64,000 bases of DNA from Microbulbifer harenosus (GCF_005771435.1 NZ_VANI01000004.1:62001-126000); one strand, 5' to 3'. Shown: positions 8,709 to 18,272, counted from the first letter of the stretch. Notes: a model not told the origin generated them from the sequence alone. Program-made: numbers and translations.

Positions 8709-9281
8709 TCAGGCGGAGGGTGGACTGTGGGGATTGAAACTGCTGAGGAAGGTTTCCGCAACCAACAGGGGCTTGTCGCCGAGCCAGAAGGTGGAGCGGC
8801 GGCCCCAGGCGCGGGTGGCCATGTCGGCGAACTGTTCGAGCTGGCATTGGGGATTGCGCGCAAGCTGATTGAGGACGATGGGGCCGCGCCGCATATCGGA
8901 TCGGCTGAACAGGAGTTCCCCCAGGGGGCGGTTGTCGAGACTGCGCAGGTGGCGGTGTTTGCCGGCCAGGGAGCGCTCAGGCAGGATACTGCGGGCGTAG
9001 ACCCAGGGTTGGCCGCGACCGCAGAGCAAAACTTCGCGCACGAGGGCGAGGGATTTGTCGCGCAGGCCGAGGGCGCGACGCTCTTCGAGGCGCGGTTGCT
9101 GCCAGCCCTGGTTGAGTATCTGAACGTGAAACTCGCCGCTGCTGTGGTGTTTGAGAGCGGCGGTGAGGGAGCCGGGGTGCAGCAGCCAGGGCAGCAGTGG
9201 CTCCGGTGGCGTTGATCCGTGGAGGGTGTCCAGCGGGTGGGGGTGCCAGTCGCCGACGGGTTCAAAAGGGGAGTGGTACAA
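8709..9281 (-). CDS. ubiC: Chorismate pyruvate-lyase UbiC
   Basis: 190 residues. The protein makes 4-hydroxybenzoate plus pyruvate from chorismate, the first committed step of ubiquinone synthesis. Family features are [25 protein letters not shown] with the conserved Arg, the [13 protein letters not shown] block with the buried Glu/Arg region, and the terminal [21 protein letters not shown]. It is cytosolic, first gene of the ubiC-ubiA pair and divergent from the symporter gene at 9503. Confidence 0.95.
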   Translation of the reverse strand: MYHSPFEPVGDWHPHPLDTLHGSTPPEPLLPWLLHPGSLTAALKHHSSGEFHVQILNQGWQQPRLEERRALGLRDKSLALVREVLLCGRGQPWVYARSILPERSLAGKHRHLRSLDNRPLGELLFSRSDMRRGPIVLNQLARNPQCQLEQFADMATRAWGRRSTFWLGDKPLLVAETFLSSFNPHSPPSA

Positions 9282-9502
9282 CGCTGACTCCGCGCGGGTT
9301 CAAATGACCGCATTGTACCTGAGCAAGCCATTCGGGGAACGCGCTTTGCCCCTCGTGCTTGCTGCCGATATAGTGGCGCAATCTATAACTAGAGGCCTGA
9401 ACTAAGTTCGGTGGCGGCGCCTTCGCCCGGAAATTCTTGGTTCTTGCCATCCGCATATAATTTTTTGCCGCACTCGTGGTGAAAACATAAACAGGACGGA
9501 CC

Positions 9503-10819
9503 ATGGGGCTCACCAAACAAATCGTACTGGCCATGATCGCGGGCATCGCGGTCGGCCTGCTGTTCAATTTTCTCAATGTCAGCCAGATCCTTGGCGGAGG
9601 CGTAACCGGGTTTATCAATAACTACCTGACCAATGGCCTGTTCGATGTTGTCGGGCGGATCTTTATCGCGTCCCTTCAGCTGATGGTTGTGCCGCTGGTA
9701 CTGGTTTCCCTGATCTGCGGAGCCTGTGCGCTGTCGGACGGCAGCCGGGTTGGGGTGCTGGCGGGCAAGACGCTGCTGCTGTACCTGATGACCACGGCAC
9801 TGGCGATTTCGCTGGCACTGGTGCTGGCGTTGGTGTTCCAACCGGGTGCGGGTATGGAAGGAATGGCCGGTGATGCGGTGTTTGATCCCAAGCCGGCACC
9901 GCCGCTGTCGGAAATGCTGGTGAACATCTTCCCCACCAACCCGGTGGAAGCGATGGCCAAAGGCAACATGCTGCAGATCATTGTATTTGCTCTGCTGATG
10001 GGTTTTGCAATTTCCCGCAGCGGCAAGCCGGGGCAGCGCATTGCGGGCTTCTTTAATGATCTCAACGAAGTGATCATGCGCATGGTTTCGGTGCTGATGG
10101 TGTTTGCACCCTATGGGGTATTCGCGCTGTTGGCGAACAAGATTGCGCAACTGGGGCTGGATGCGATCCTGCAGTTGCTGAAGTACTTCCTTGTGGTGCT
10201 CGGCACGCTGCTGCTGCATGCCTTCGGGGTCTACTCGCTGCTGCTTAAGCTGCTGTCCGGCCTGAACCCGGTGAAGCTGATAAAGAAGATGCGCCCGGCG
10301 ATGGTGTTTGCCTTCAGTACCGCCTCTTCCGCGGCCACGATACCGGTCACATTGCAGACGGTGGAGAAGCGCCTGGGCGTGGATAACAAGGTGGCCTCTT
10401 TCACCATCCCGCTGGGTGCGACCATCAACATGGACGGCACCGCGATCATGCAGGGGGTGGCGACGGTATTCATTTCCCAGCTTTACGGGATCGAGATCGG
10501 CCTGATGGGCTACCTGACCGTGATCCTGACGGCGACGCTGGCTTCTGTTGGCACCGCTGGCGTGCCTGGTGTCGGCTTGATCATGCTGGCGATGGTGCTG
10601 CAGCAGGTGGGCTTGCCGCTGGAGGGGATCGCCATTGTGATGGGTGTGGATCGCCTGCTGGATATGGTGCGAACGGCGGTGAATATCACCGGGGACGCGG
10701 TGGTGAGTACGATTGTGGCCAAAAGCGAAGGCGCGCTCAATCTCCAGACCTTCAACGATGACAACTACAACAGCGTGGCAGACGGCAACGAACGGAGTGC
10801 GAGCAGCGCCACCTCCTGA
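9503..10819 (+). CDS. Dicarboxylate/amino acid:cation symporter (DAACS family)
   Basis: 438 residues, with MGLTKQIVLAMIAGIAVGLLF as first helix and about eight membrane helices plus two re-entrant hairpins. The serine-rich HP1 motif AFSTASSAATIPVT and the cation-binding helix motif GATINMDGTA are both intact, as is the C-terminal DRLLDMVRTAVNITGD. These residues bind substrate carboxylates and the coupling cation in GltP/GltPh. Glutamate/aspartate or C4-dicarboxylates are the likely substrates; sequence alone does not choose. It is transcribed alone, followed by a strong hairpin. Confidence 0.92.
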   Translation: MGLTKQIVLAMIAGIAVGLLFNFLNVSQILGGGVTGFINNYLTNGLFDVVGRIFIASLQLMVVPLVLVSLICGACALSDGSRVGVLAGKTLLLYLMTTALAISLALVLALVFQPGAGMEGMAGDAVFDPKPAPPLSEMLVNIFPTNPVEAMAKGNMLQIIVFALLMGFAISRSGKPGQRIAGFFNDLNEVIMRMVSVLMVFAPYGVFALLANKIAQLGLDAILQLLKYFLVVLGTLLLHAFGVYSLLLKLLSGLNPVKLIKKMRPAMVFAFSTASSAATIPVTLQTVEKRLGVDNKVASFTIPLGATINMDGTAIMQGVATVFISQLYGIEIGLMGYLTVILTATLASVGTAGVPGVGLIMLAMVLQQVGLPLEGIAIVMGVDRLLDMVRTAVNITGDAVVSTIVAKSEGALNLQTFNDDNYNSVADGNERSASSATS

Positions 10820-10832
10820 CACTGCAGAAAAT

Positions 10833-10873
10833 CACAAACAACAGGGCTGCGTTTGCAGCCCCTGTTGTTTGTG
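10833..10873. terminator. Long hairpin terminator between convergent genes
   Basis: Stem of about 18 base pairs with one bulged G and loop GTTT (arms from CACAAACAACAGGGCTGC). It lies between the symporter gene and the minus-strand exported protein. The TTGTTTGTG flank is T-rich rather than a clean T run. Confidence 0.75.
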
Positions 10874-10899
10874 CGCCTTACGTCTCCAGCGGGAAGCCG

Positions 10900-11580
10900 C
10901 TACAGCGCGGCCAGCTCCCGCAGCCGGTCCGCCTCGAGGTTTTCCTCCATGGACTCCACCAGCTGTTCCACCAGCTCGCTGAGCGCTTTCTTGATCGCCT
11001 CTTCGGTGTTGTCGTCACCGGTGCGGCCGTCGTGGTAGACGCGGGCCAGGTATTTTTCGCTGATCCTGAGTTCGTCGATATTGATCCTCTGCTCGCGCAG
11101 CGCGGTACCGCTGCGATTGCTGAGGACGTAACGGAACTCGCCGTTCAGGGTGACGTTGCCCTGCTCCAGGTCATAATCGGCCTTGGGCTTGATGCCGGCC
11201 AAGTGCTTGATGACCTTGAGGTTGAGGTTGTTTTGCAGGGTTAGAGCGCCGTCTGCCTGTACCAGCGGTACTTTCTCATCGTCCAGATACTCGTGCAGCT
11301 CCGTTGCCAGCTCGCTGTGCAGATGCTGGGTGTAGGTGCGTATCGCCTGCTGTTTCAGATCCGAAAGTGCGCCGCCGTTGCCGGCCTGGGCCAGCATAAG
11401 CTCCAGATTGCCAGCGGAAACGGGCATGGGCACATCAATCTCGATTTGTGTGGCGGCGACCACAAGACTGGGGGTGACATCATCGCCGCCCCAGAAGCCG
11501 CCCTGGGCATGGCTCTGGACAGTAAATCCAATGCTCAGCAGGCCGGCGAGCGCCAGCTTGCGCAAGGTGGGGGTTCTCAT
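10900..11580 (-). CDS. Exported protein of unknown function, downstream paralogue of a tandem pair
   Basis: 226 residues; GGGAG lies 7 bases before the ATG. The signal peptide has cleavage near SHAQGG. The body is predicted alpha/beta with no cysteines and no catalytic motif recognised. It aligns along its length with the neighbour at 11848-12549: shared landmarks are the early ATQ(I/V) segment, LTL-N near the middle, the block DYDLEQGNVTLNGEFRYVL and a final EADRLRELA. Probably periplasmic. It lies 267 bp downstream of its paralogue in the same orientation. Confidence 0.7.
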   Translation of the reverse strand: MRTPTLRKLALAGLLSIGFTVQSHAQGGFWGGDDVTPSLVVAATQIEIDVPMPVSAGNLELMLAQAGNGGALSDLKQQAIRTYTQHLHSELATELHEYLDDEKVPLVQADGALTLQNNLNLKVIKHLAGIKPKADYDLEQGNVTLNGEFRYVLSNRSGTALREQRINIDELRISEKYLARVYHDGRTGDDNTEEAIKKALSELVEQLVESMEENLEADRLRELAAL

Positions 11581-11847
11581 TCATCGCTCCCTGTTTTCTT
11601 TTTTATGCCGGGATGTCTGGTAAAGCTCTGGCGAATCAATTCGCTCTGTAATTACTGTATAACAAGTGACAGGCTGCCAGTTATTGGGACAGAGAGCAAA
11701 ATTTTTCCGTGACCTATACGTCAGTAGTCGTTCGTTTTGTGCGCGGGATCTCGGCGGGAATTTGCAAGTTCGGCTACAGCCCTTGGGGATAGCTGGCGGC
11801 TGCGTGATCGGTGGGAGGCGCGCCCCAGGGCGCGCGGCGGGAGTGGG

Positions 11848-12549
11848 TCAGCCGCCGGCGATATTCCGCAGGCTGTCTGCTTCCAGGTCGTCCTCGATGC
11901 GGTCGAGTATCCGCGCCACCAGGTTGTCGGTCAGCTTTTCCAGTTCTGCTGGCGTACTGTCTTCGGCGGCCTGGCCGTTGCTGTAGGTCTTGATCTGGTA
12001 GCTGGCCTTGATACGCAGGTCGGCGATATCCAGGCGCCGCTCTTTCAGCACCTCGCCGCCCGGCTTCTGCAGGCGGAAGTTGAAATCGCCACTGGCGCTC
12101 AGATTGCCCTTCTCCAGCTCATAGTCGTCACCGCTTTTGAGTCCGCTCAACTGCTTGACGATGGAAATGTCGATGAAGTTGTGCAGGGTCAGCGAATGGT
12201 CGCTGGCAGCGAGCTCCACCTGTTCCTCCGCAAAAAAATCCCGCAGCGCGTGTTCGAGCTTGCTGCGCAATTGTTCGCTGAAGGCGCGGGTGGCTGCGTC
12301 CCGCGCGGCTGCCAGACCCTCGCCGGAGGCGGCCTGGGCGAGCAGCGCCTGCATGTCGTTTCCTTGCAGCGGCGTGGGGATTTCCGCGGCCACTTGGGTG
12401 CGCGCCAGGGTGATCTGGGGGAGTGGCGGTTCATCGCTGCTGCCAAACAGGCCGAGGGCCAGAGAGGGTGCGGAGGGCAGCGTCAACATGGCACAGACGA
12501 CAAGGCGGCTGCCGGCGGACACAAGATTGTGCCTGAATGAGCGGTTCAA
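11848..12549 (-). CDS. Exported protein of unknown function, upstream paralogue of a tandem pair
   Basis: 233 residues. The start is TTG at 12549, supported by AGGAAG 6 bases upstream. A signal peptide precedes LALGLFGSSDEPP. It contains DDYELEKGNLSASGDFNFRL, corresponding to DYDLEQGNVTLNGEFRYVL in the downstream paralogue, and ends EADSLRNIAGG. The middle of the protein is helical and charged. No named family was recognised. The shared layout and adjacency indicate an old tandem duplication; both are presumably periplasmic. Confidence 0.7.
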   Translation of the reverse strand: MNRSFRHNLVSAGSRLVVCAMLTLPSAPSLALGLFGSSDEPPLPQITLARTQVAAEIPTPLQGNDMQALLAQAASGEGLAAARDAATRAFSEQLRSKLEHALRDFFAEEQVELAASDHSLTLHNFIDISIVKQLSGLKSGDDYELEKGNLSASGDFNFRLQKPGGEVLKERRLDIADLRIKASYQIKTYSNGQAAEDSTPAELEKLTDNLVARILDRIEDDLEADSLRNIAGG

Positions 12550-12800
12550 GTGAGTCTTCCTGTGGTTTTCGCGAGGTTACGCCATGTCGGCGCCGAGGGT
12601 TGTTGTACGTGCGTGAGCAACTCTCCAGCGGAGGCTGCCACTGCCACGGTGCGAGTGCAAAAATATTGGTGACTGTTCTTGACCAGTTGGTCTCTGCAAG
12701 GGGTGGCGGCTTCGAAAAAGGCGCAGCGCTTCACAAAGCCGGGAAAAGCTGGAGGGAAACTGTATAGCTAAGGACCGTGTAGCGTTGCGCACCGCCCCCA

Positions 12801-14939
12801 TCAGGCCTCCGCGAAGCGCGGCTTGTTGTGCAGCCAGCGTCGCACCAGTGCCGCGCGTGCCCTGTGGTCCAGGCGGGGGTCGGCGGCGATTTTCTGCACC
12901 AGTGGCAACAGGTGCGCATCCCGCTGCAGGTCCGCGATGCGGTGCTGGATCTCGCCGGTCTGGCGGGTGCCGAGGATTTCGCCGGGGCCGCGCAGGCGCA
13001 GATCTTCCTCGGCGATGGCGAAACCGTCGGCGTGGCTGCGCAGGGCCTGCAGGCGCGCGCGGCCGTTGGCAGACAGCGGCGTGGTGTACATCAGCACACA
13101 GTGACTGGCGATGCTGCCCCTGCCGACGCGCCCTCTCAGCTGATGCAGCTGTGCGAGACCCAGGCGTTCAGGGTTCTCGATGATCATCAGGCTGGCATTG
13201 GGCACATCCACGCCCACCTCGATCACGGTAGTTGCGACCAATAAATCCACGTCGCCGGCCTTGAAGGCCTTCATTACCAGCTCCTTGGCGTCGGGCTTCA
13301 TGCGCCCGTGCACCAGGGCCACGCGCACGCCGTCGAGGGTATCCGCCAGCTCCTCGGCGGTGGATTCGGCGGCCTGCGCCTGCAGCGTTTCCGACTCTTC
13401 AATCAGGGTGCACACCCAGTAGGCCTGGCGACCCTCGCGCACCGCGTTCTGTACCCGCTCCATCACCTCGTAACGGCGCTCGCTGGAGATGGCCACGGTG
13501 TTGATCGGCTGGCGGCCGGGGGGTAGTTCATCGATCACCGAACAGTCCAGATCCGCGAATGCCGACATCGCCAGAGTGCGTGGAATCGGGGTGGCGGTCA
13601 TGATCAGCTGGTGCGGTTGGGTGCGGGCCGCGCCCTCGACAGAGTCATTTTCTCCGCTGGCGGCGCCCTTTTCCCGCAGCTGCAGCCGTTGGCGCACGCC
13701 AAAGCGGTGTTGTTCGTCGATGATCACCAGCGCCAGGCGGTGGAACTCCACGCCATCCTGAAACAGTGCGTGAGTGCCTACCACCAACTGTGCGTCGCCG
13801 GTGGCGATGGCCGCCAGCTGCGCGCGACGCTCCGATACTTTCATACTGCCGGTGAGCCAGGCCACGGTGATGCCCAGGGGTTCCAGCCAGCCGCAGAAGT
13901 TGATCCGGTGCTGCTCGGCGAGAATCTCCGTGGGCGCCATCACCGCGCATTGATAGCCGGCGCCGATGGCCTGCAGAGCGGCGCGCGCGGCCACCAGGGT
14001 TTTCCCGGAGCCCACGTCGCCCTGCAGCAGGCGCATCATTGGCACCGAGCGCGTGAGATCGTCGGCAATCTCTTTTCCCACGCGCTTCTGGGCATTGGTG
14101 GGCGCAAACGGCAGGCGCGCGAGAAAATCCCGCTCCAGCGCCGCGTTGGGGGTGAGTGCGGGTGCGGAGACCCTGGAGGTGCTGCGGCGCAGTTCCAGCA
14201 GGCTCAGGTGGTGCGCCAGCAATTCTTCCAGCGCCAGCCGTTGCTGTGAAGGATGCTGGCCTTCCGCCATTTGCGGCAGGTCCGCGTCTGCCGGCGGCTG
14301 GTGCAGATACATCAGCGCGCCTGCCAGTGGAATCTGCAGGGAGCGCGGCAGCAGTTCCGCCGGCAGCAGTTCGGTGACATTGTTGCCGGCGAGCCAGTCG
14401 AGCCCCTGCCCGATCAACGCGCGCAGCCGCCCCTGCCCGAGGCCCTCGGTCAGCGGGTATACGGGCGTGAGGGTGTCGGCAGTGGGGGAAATTTCCTCGC
14501 CGAGAATCTCGGTTTCCGGGTGATAAAGTTCGATACCCGCACTGCCGCGGCGGGCTTCGCCGTAGCAGCGTATGCGGGTGCCGGGGGCCAGGCGGTTTTT
14601 CTGCGCGGCGGTGAAATGGAAAAAGCGCAGCGTGACACTGCCGCTGCTGTCCTGCAGGCGCACCGCCAGGCTGCGGCGACGGCCGAGCACCACGTCCGCG
14701 GCGCGCACTTCACCCTCGATGACCGCATCCATGCCCGGGCGCAGGCCCGCCAGCGGGACTACGCGGGTGCGATCCTGGTAGCGGGCCGGCAGGTGGAACA
14801 GCAGGTCCTGCAGTGAGCTGATATGCAGTTTGGCGAGGGTCTCCGCGAGCTTGGCGCCGACGCCTTTGAGGGCGGTAACGGGGATTTCCGCCAGCGGTTT
14901 CTGGCCCTGGCGTTGGCTTTGGTCTTGTCTCTGGCTCAC
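12801..14939 (-). CDS. recG: ATP-dependent DNA helicase RecG
   Basis: 712 residues from GTG 14939, which overlaps the oxyR stop as GTGA; a GTG at 14957 would add six residues. The N-terminal wedge/OB domain begins ALKGVGAKLAETLAKL with FHLPARYQDRT. Helicase motifs: Walker A QGDVGSGKTLVA, DEQH box (DEQHRFGVRQR), motif III MTATPIPRTLAM, and VI QLRGRVGRG. It remodels stalled forks and Holliday junctions. The overlapping start suggests translational coupling to oxyR. Confidence 0.95.
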   Translation of the reverse strand: MSQRQDQSQRQGQKPLAEIPVTALKGVGAKLAETLAKLHISSLQDLLFHLPARYQDRTRVVPLAGLRPGMDAVIEGEVRAADVVLGRRRSLAVRLQDSSGSVTLRFFHFTAAQKNRLAPGTRIRCYGEARRGSAGIELYHPETEILGEEISPTADTLTPVYPLTEGLGQGRLRALIGQGLDWLAGNNVTELLPAELLPRSLQIPLAGALMYLHQPPADADLPQMAEGQHPSQQRLALEELLAHHLSLLELRRSTSRVSAPALTPNAALERDFLARLPFAPTNAQKRVGKEIADDLTRSVPMMRLLQGDVGSGKTLVAARAALQAIGAGYQCAVMAPTEILAEQHRINFCGWLEPLGITVAWLTGSMKVSERRAQLAAIATGDAQLVVGTHALFQDGVEFHRLALVIIDEQHRFGVRQRLQLREKGAASGENDSVEGAARTQPHQLIMTATPIPRTLAMSAFADLDCSVIDELPPGRQPINTVAISSERRYEVMERVQNAVREGRQAYWVCTLIEESETLQAQAAESTAEELADTLDGVRVALVHGRMKPDAKELVMKAFKAGDVDLLVATTVIEVGVDVPNASLMIIENPERLGLAQLHQLRGRVGRGSIASHCVLMYTTPLSANGRARLQALRSHADGFAIAEEDLRLRGPGEILGTRQTGEIQHRIADLQRDAHLLPLVQKIAADPRLDHRARAALVRRWLHNKPRFAEA

Positions 14940-15859
14940 GGACTCTTGAGCTGGCACTGGTTGATGGCGTCGCGCAGCATGTCGATGGCGCGGTGTCGCG
15001 GGAAACTCGCCCGCCAGGCCAGGGCCACGGTGCGCCGAGGCGCCGGTGCCACAAATGGGCGGGTTACCAGCACACCGGTGGCGTACTGGGAGGCCGCCGC
15101 CGCCGAAAGTGGCAGCACGGTAATGCCCAGGCGGGAGGCCACCATATGGCGCAGGGTTTCCAGTGAGCTGCCGTCGGCCGCGGTGCGGATATGACCACTG
15201 GCGGCCTCTTTTTCAATCGACTGCTGCAGCTGCGGGCAGGCCTCCAGCACCTGGTCGCGGAAGCAGTGGCCTTCCCCAAGCAGCAGGACATTGTCTTCGC
15301 ACAGCTGCTCCGGGCTCAGCGCTTCAAACTTGGCGAGTGGGTGATCCGAGGGCATCAGCACCACGAAGGGTTCATCGTACAGCGGTTGGGTGACCACATC
15401 CGGTTCGGTAAATGGCAGCGCAATGATTACCGCGTCCAACTCGCCTTTGCGCAGGCGCGCCCGCAAAGTGGAGGTGTAGCCCTCCTCTACATACAGCGGC
15501 ATCTGTGGTGCCAGGTGTTGCAGCTGTGGAATGAAATGCGGGAATAAGTAGGGCCCAATGGTAAAGATGGCCCCGACGGACAGCGGGCTGCTCAGTTGGT
15601 CCTTGCCGGCGCTGGCGATGTCCTTGATGGCCGCCGACTGTTCCAGTACCAGCTGTGCCTGGGCGACGATACGCTCGCCCAATGGGGTGGCTTGCACCCG
15701 GGTCTTGGAGCGTTCGAACAGGGCGACCCCCAGCTCTTTCTCCAGCTTTTTGACGGCGATGGAAAGTGTGGGTTGGCTCACAAAACAGCGCTCGGCGGCG
15801 CGGCCGAAATGCTGCTCCTGAGCGAGGGTAACGATGTAGCGCAACTCGTTTAATGTCAT
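14936..15859 (-). CDS. oxyR: Hydrogen peroxide-responsive LysR-type regulator OxyR
   Basis: 307 residues from ATG 15859, the position that aligns with OxyR proteins; a TTG at 15874 is possible but lacks a ribosome site. The winged helix-turn-helix is in FGRAAERCFVSQPTLSIAV. The redox pair falls exactly at Cys199 (EGHCFRDQ) and Cys208 (EACPQ) in this numbering, as in E. coli, so disulfide switching should be intact. The later block SSLETLRHMVASRLGITVLP is also canonical. It overlaps recG and is divergent from the GlsB-type gene. Confidence 0.95.
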   Translation of the reverse strand: MTLNELRYIVTLAQEQHFGRAAERCFVSQPTLSIAVKKLEKELGVALFERSKTRVQATPLGERIVAQAQLVLEQSAAIKDIASAGKDQLSSPLSVGAIFTIGPYLFPHFIPQLQHLAPQMPLYVEEGYTSTLRARLRKGELDAVIIALPFTEPDVVTQPLYDEPFVVLMPSDHPLAKFEALSPEQLCEDNVLLLGEGHCFRDQVLEACPQLQQSIEKEAASGHIRTAADGSSLETLRHMVASRLGITVLPLSAAAASQYATGVLVTRPFVAPAPRRTVALAWRASFPRHRAIDMLRDAINQCQLKSP

Positions 15860-16092
15860 GGCAAACGCAATCAAGGAAAACTTGGCGATAGAGTTTATTC
15901 ATAAACGCCCCCAGGCGGCCAGCAAAACTGCCACCCGGATGTGTAAATGTCTCAAACCAGAAAAAAATGCTATTAATCAGCTTTATAGTTAGTAATTTTT
16001 GCTATTAACTTTCGCTCTTCGCAGTGGTGTGGCGCTTTATTTGCTATACGTTAAAGGGCAAGTGTTCAATACACACAAAGCGGAGAATCGCT

Positions 16093-16350
16093 ATGGGAAT
16101 CTTGTCTTGGATAATTCTCGGCCTGATCGCGGGCGCGCTGGCCAAGTGGATCATGCCGGGTCCGGACCCGGGCGGCTGGATTGTCACGATCATCATCGGC
16201 ATTGTCGGTGCGATCATCGGCGGTTGGCTCGGCTCGCTGGTTGGTATCGGCGGACCTGTCACCGGCTTTGCGCTTGGCGATATCATCACTGCAGTGATCG
16301 GTGCCGTCATCCTGCTGTTTATCTACAGGATGGTGAAGTCGCGCAGCTGA
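16093..16350 (+). CDS. GlsB/YeaQ/YmgE family stress-response membrane protein
   Basis: 85 residues, almost entirely hydrophobic, with three predicted helices rich in glycine (IIGIVGAIIGGWLG) and a short basic tail VKSRS. The opening GILSWIILGLIAGALAKW is the family signature. Members are transglycosylase-associated or stress-induced inner-membrane proteins of unclear mechanism. The GGAG of CGGAGAATCGCT precedes the ATG. Confidence 0.92.
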   Translation: MGILSWIILGLIAGALAKWIMPGPDPGGWIVTIIIGIVGAIIGGWLGSLVGIGGPVTGFALGDIITAVIGAVILLFIYRMVKSRS

Positions 16351-16375
16351 CTGCGGAATCGGAATACCGAGTGCA

Positions 16376-16401
16376 GAGGCCCACGGCGCGCTGTGGGCCT
16401 C
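16376..16401 (+). terminator. Probable terminator after the GlsB-type gene
   Basis: Stem GAGGCCCAC / GTGGGCCTC around an 8-base GC-rich loop, followed by a weak GTTCAC tail. Good stem, poor T tract. Confidence 0.5.
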
Positions 16402-16569
16402 GTTCACAGATTGCGATGAGCAAACAGGTTATAAATGGGTTTGCTGACTGAGTATTCGCAATAATTCACAAATTGTTCTCACATTCAACTTAGAAAAGGG
16501 TGCCGGAGCGATTGCGGCACCGGACATATTGGGGCCGACGTTCGGACCTGGGGGTTTATTCAAGCGGTT

Positions 16570-17448
16570 ATGGCAAAGGAAAAAGTCTGGATCTTCGGCT
16601 GCGGCGATCTGGGGACTCGTCTGGCATTGAAGCTGGATCGCAAGGCGTACGACGTATTTGGCGTGCGACGCAATCCGCTGCAGGCGCTGGCACGCAAGCG
16701 CCGGGCAGACGTCGTCAACTGGCGCCGCGGCGACGCTACCCGGGCGGAAGACATCCACAGGCATCTCGATGGGGGTGCGGATGTGGTCATCGCAACCTTT
16801 ACCCCCGGCGCCAGCACGCCGCAGGCATATCAACGCGCCTATGTGGAAACCGCCAGCGCCATGCGCCAGGCCCTTGCGGATATGCAAAAGCCACCGCGTC
16901 TGCTGCTGTGGATTTCCTCGTCCCGTGTTTACGGCCAGAGCGGCGATCAGTGGCTGGACGAGCGCTCACAACCGCTGCCCAGCAGTTACCAGGGCGAAGC
17001 ATTGCTGGCGGCGGAAAAGATCATTCAACAGAGTGTGGTGGAAACCTGTGTCGTGCGTTTCGCCGGCATATACGGCCCCGGCCGCGATCGCCTGCTTTCG
17101 CAAGTGCGCGCCGGCCGCTGCGCACCGCCCTCGCCGCCGCAATACAGCAACCGGATTCATGTGGATGATGCGGTGGGTTTTCTGGCCCATCTGATCGAGA
17201 ATCAGAAAAGCGGCCGCGCCATTGAAAAACTGTATATCGGTGCCGACTGCACGCCGGTGCCCATGTACGAACTCCAGAGCTGGCTGGCCAAATCCATGGG
17301 ATATACCAGCGCACATCTACGCGAAGAAGTGCCCACCAGCGAACGCCGCTCGAAGAAGCTGAGCAACAAGCGCATGCTGGAAAGTGGTTATGAAATGCTG
17401 TATCCCGATTATCGCGCGGGCTATAGCACCCTGCTGGAAAACGACTGA
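16570..17448 (+). CDS. NAD-dependent epimerase/dehydratase-like SDR protein (YeeZ-type)
   Basis: 292 residues. Rossmann motif VWIFGCGDLGTRLA is at the N-terminus, an unusual G-C-G-D-L-G form typical of YeeZ-type atypical SDRs. The active-site region has ISSSRVYGQ with Tyr but lacks a clear YxxxK in the usual place; residues GPGRDRLL and NRIHVDDA follow. Reaction unknown; members are annotated as nucleoside-diphosphate-sugar epimerases without biochemical support. It stands alone between the GlsB-type gene and ridA. Confidence 0.82.
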   Translation: MAKEKVWIFGCGDLGTRLALKLDRKAYDVFGVRRNPLQALARKRRADVVNWRRGDATRAEDIHRHLDGGADVVIATFTPGASTPQAYQRAYVETASAMRQALADMQKPPRLLLWISSSRVYGQSGDQWLDERSQPLPSSYQGEALLAAEKIIQQSVVETCVVRFAGIYGPGRDRLLSQVRAGRCAPPSPPQYSNRIHVDDAVGFLAHLIENQKSGRAIEKLYIGADCTPVPMYELQSWLAKSMGYTSAHLREEVPTSERRSKKLSNKRMLESGYEMLYPDYRAGYSTLLEND

Positions 17449-17522
17449 CAGGCTTCCGCGGAGCCATCTTCCCCGAAATCCACGCAGCGCGCCGCTTGTT
17501 CAAAGCGCGCGCGACCTCCTGC

Positions 17523-17906
17523 TCAGATCACCATCACCGCTTCGGCTTCAAACTGCGCCCCCCGCGGCAGCTGGCTGACACCTACCGCAGCGCGCGCCGG
17601 GAAGGGCTTGGTGAACAGCTCGTCCATCACTTCATTGACGGTGGCGAAGTTGCTCAGATCGGTGAGGTACAGGTTCAGTTTGACGATGTGGTCCAGCGAG
17701 CCGTTGGCCGCTTCGCATACCGCCCGCAGGTTCTTGAACACCTGCAGGGCCTGCTCGCGGAAGTCCTCGGAGACGAGCTCCATGGTTTCCGGCACCAGTG
17801 GAATCTGGCCGGACAAGTAGATGGTGTTGTCGACTTTGACGGCTTGCGAGTAGCTGCCGATGGCGGCCGGTGCCTTATCGGTCTTTATCACGGCGCGATT
17901 GGGCAT
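17523..17906 (-). CDS. ridA: RidA family 2-iminobutanoate/2-iminopropanoate deaminase
   Basis: 127 residues from ATG 17906; the longer frame to 18143 is not supported. It begins KTDKAPAAIGSYSQAV, has YLSGQIPLVP and ends with PRGAQFEAEAVMVI, where the family's catalytic Arg is the R of LPRGAQFE. It hydrolyses reactive enamine/imine intermediates made by PLP enzymes. It is last in the gmk-rpoZ-spoT-ridA series, the same order as in Pseudomonas, but separated from spoT by 557 bp of repeats. Confidence 0.95.
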   Translation of the reverse strand: MPNRAVIKTDKAPAAIGSYSQAVKVDNTIYLSGQIPLVPETMELVSEDFREQALQVFKNLRAVCEAANGSLDHIVKLNLYLTDLSNFATVNEVMDELFTKPFPARAAVGVSQLPRGAQFEAEAVMVI

Positions 17907-18123
17907 GGGGTTACTTCTCCGGGCCCTGCGGGGCCTGCTTGCTGAAAAAGAAAGCGGGAGAATATAGCGCGGTTTAAGCCGATTGGGGAGAAATGTGAGG
18001 CAGTCGGAAACGATATGCGAACCCATCCACAATCCAGAAAAAATTGTGCAAATCCCTTCCGAATTTAACAAAACCTCCGCAACCACCATCCGCCAGCAAC
18101 CACAATTCAGAAGCCACAAATGA

Positions 18124-18196
18124 GGCCCGTCACCGGTGCCCACCCGACAAACGATTGCCGACAGGTTGTTTGGCGGGTGGGCACCGGTGGCGGGCC
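18124..18196. repeat. Simple 29-bp inverted repeat B (ridA-spoT gap)
   Basis: Arms 18124-18152 and 18168-18196 pair with two mismatches over 29 bases (inner part CACCGGTGCCCACCCGAC on the left). The loop is 15 bases and holds no AACCCATCC core. It may be a degenerate relative of the neighbouring element C or an unrelated palindrome. Confidence 0.75.
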
Positions 18197-18272
18197 GGGC
18201 TATCCGACCACTTGTGTGACCGCAGGCTCCGGGTGCTCCGTAGCTGAGCGCGGGCGCTTCGTAGTGATATCT

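Noticed and set aside
8684-9331. N-terminal fusion to UbiA
   Set aside because: An open frame runs through ubiC in another frame; the translation is Pro/Ser-rich with no conservation, and UbiA starts at 8683.
9389-10822. 477-codon frame antisense to the symporter
   Set aside because: His/Gln-rich composition with no motifs; the plus strand encodes an intact DAACS transporter.
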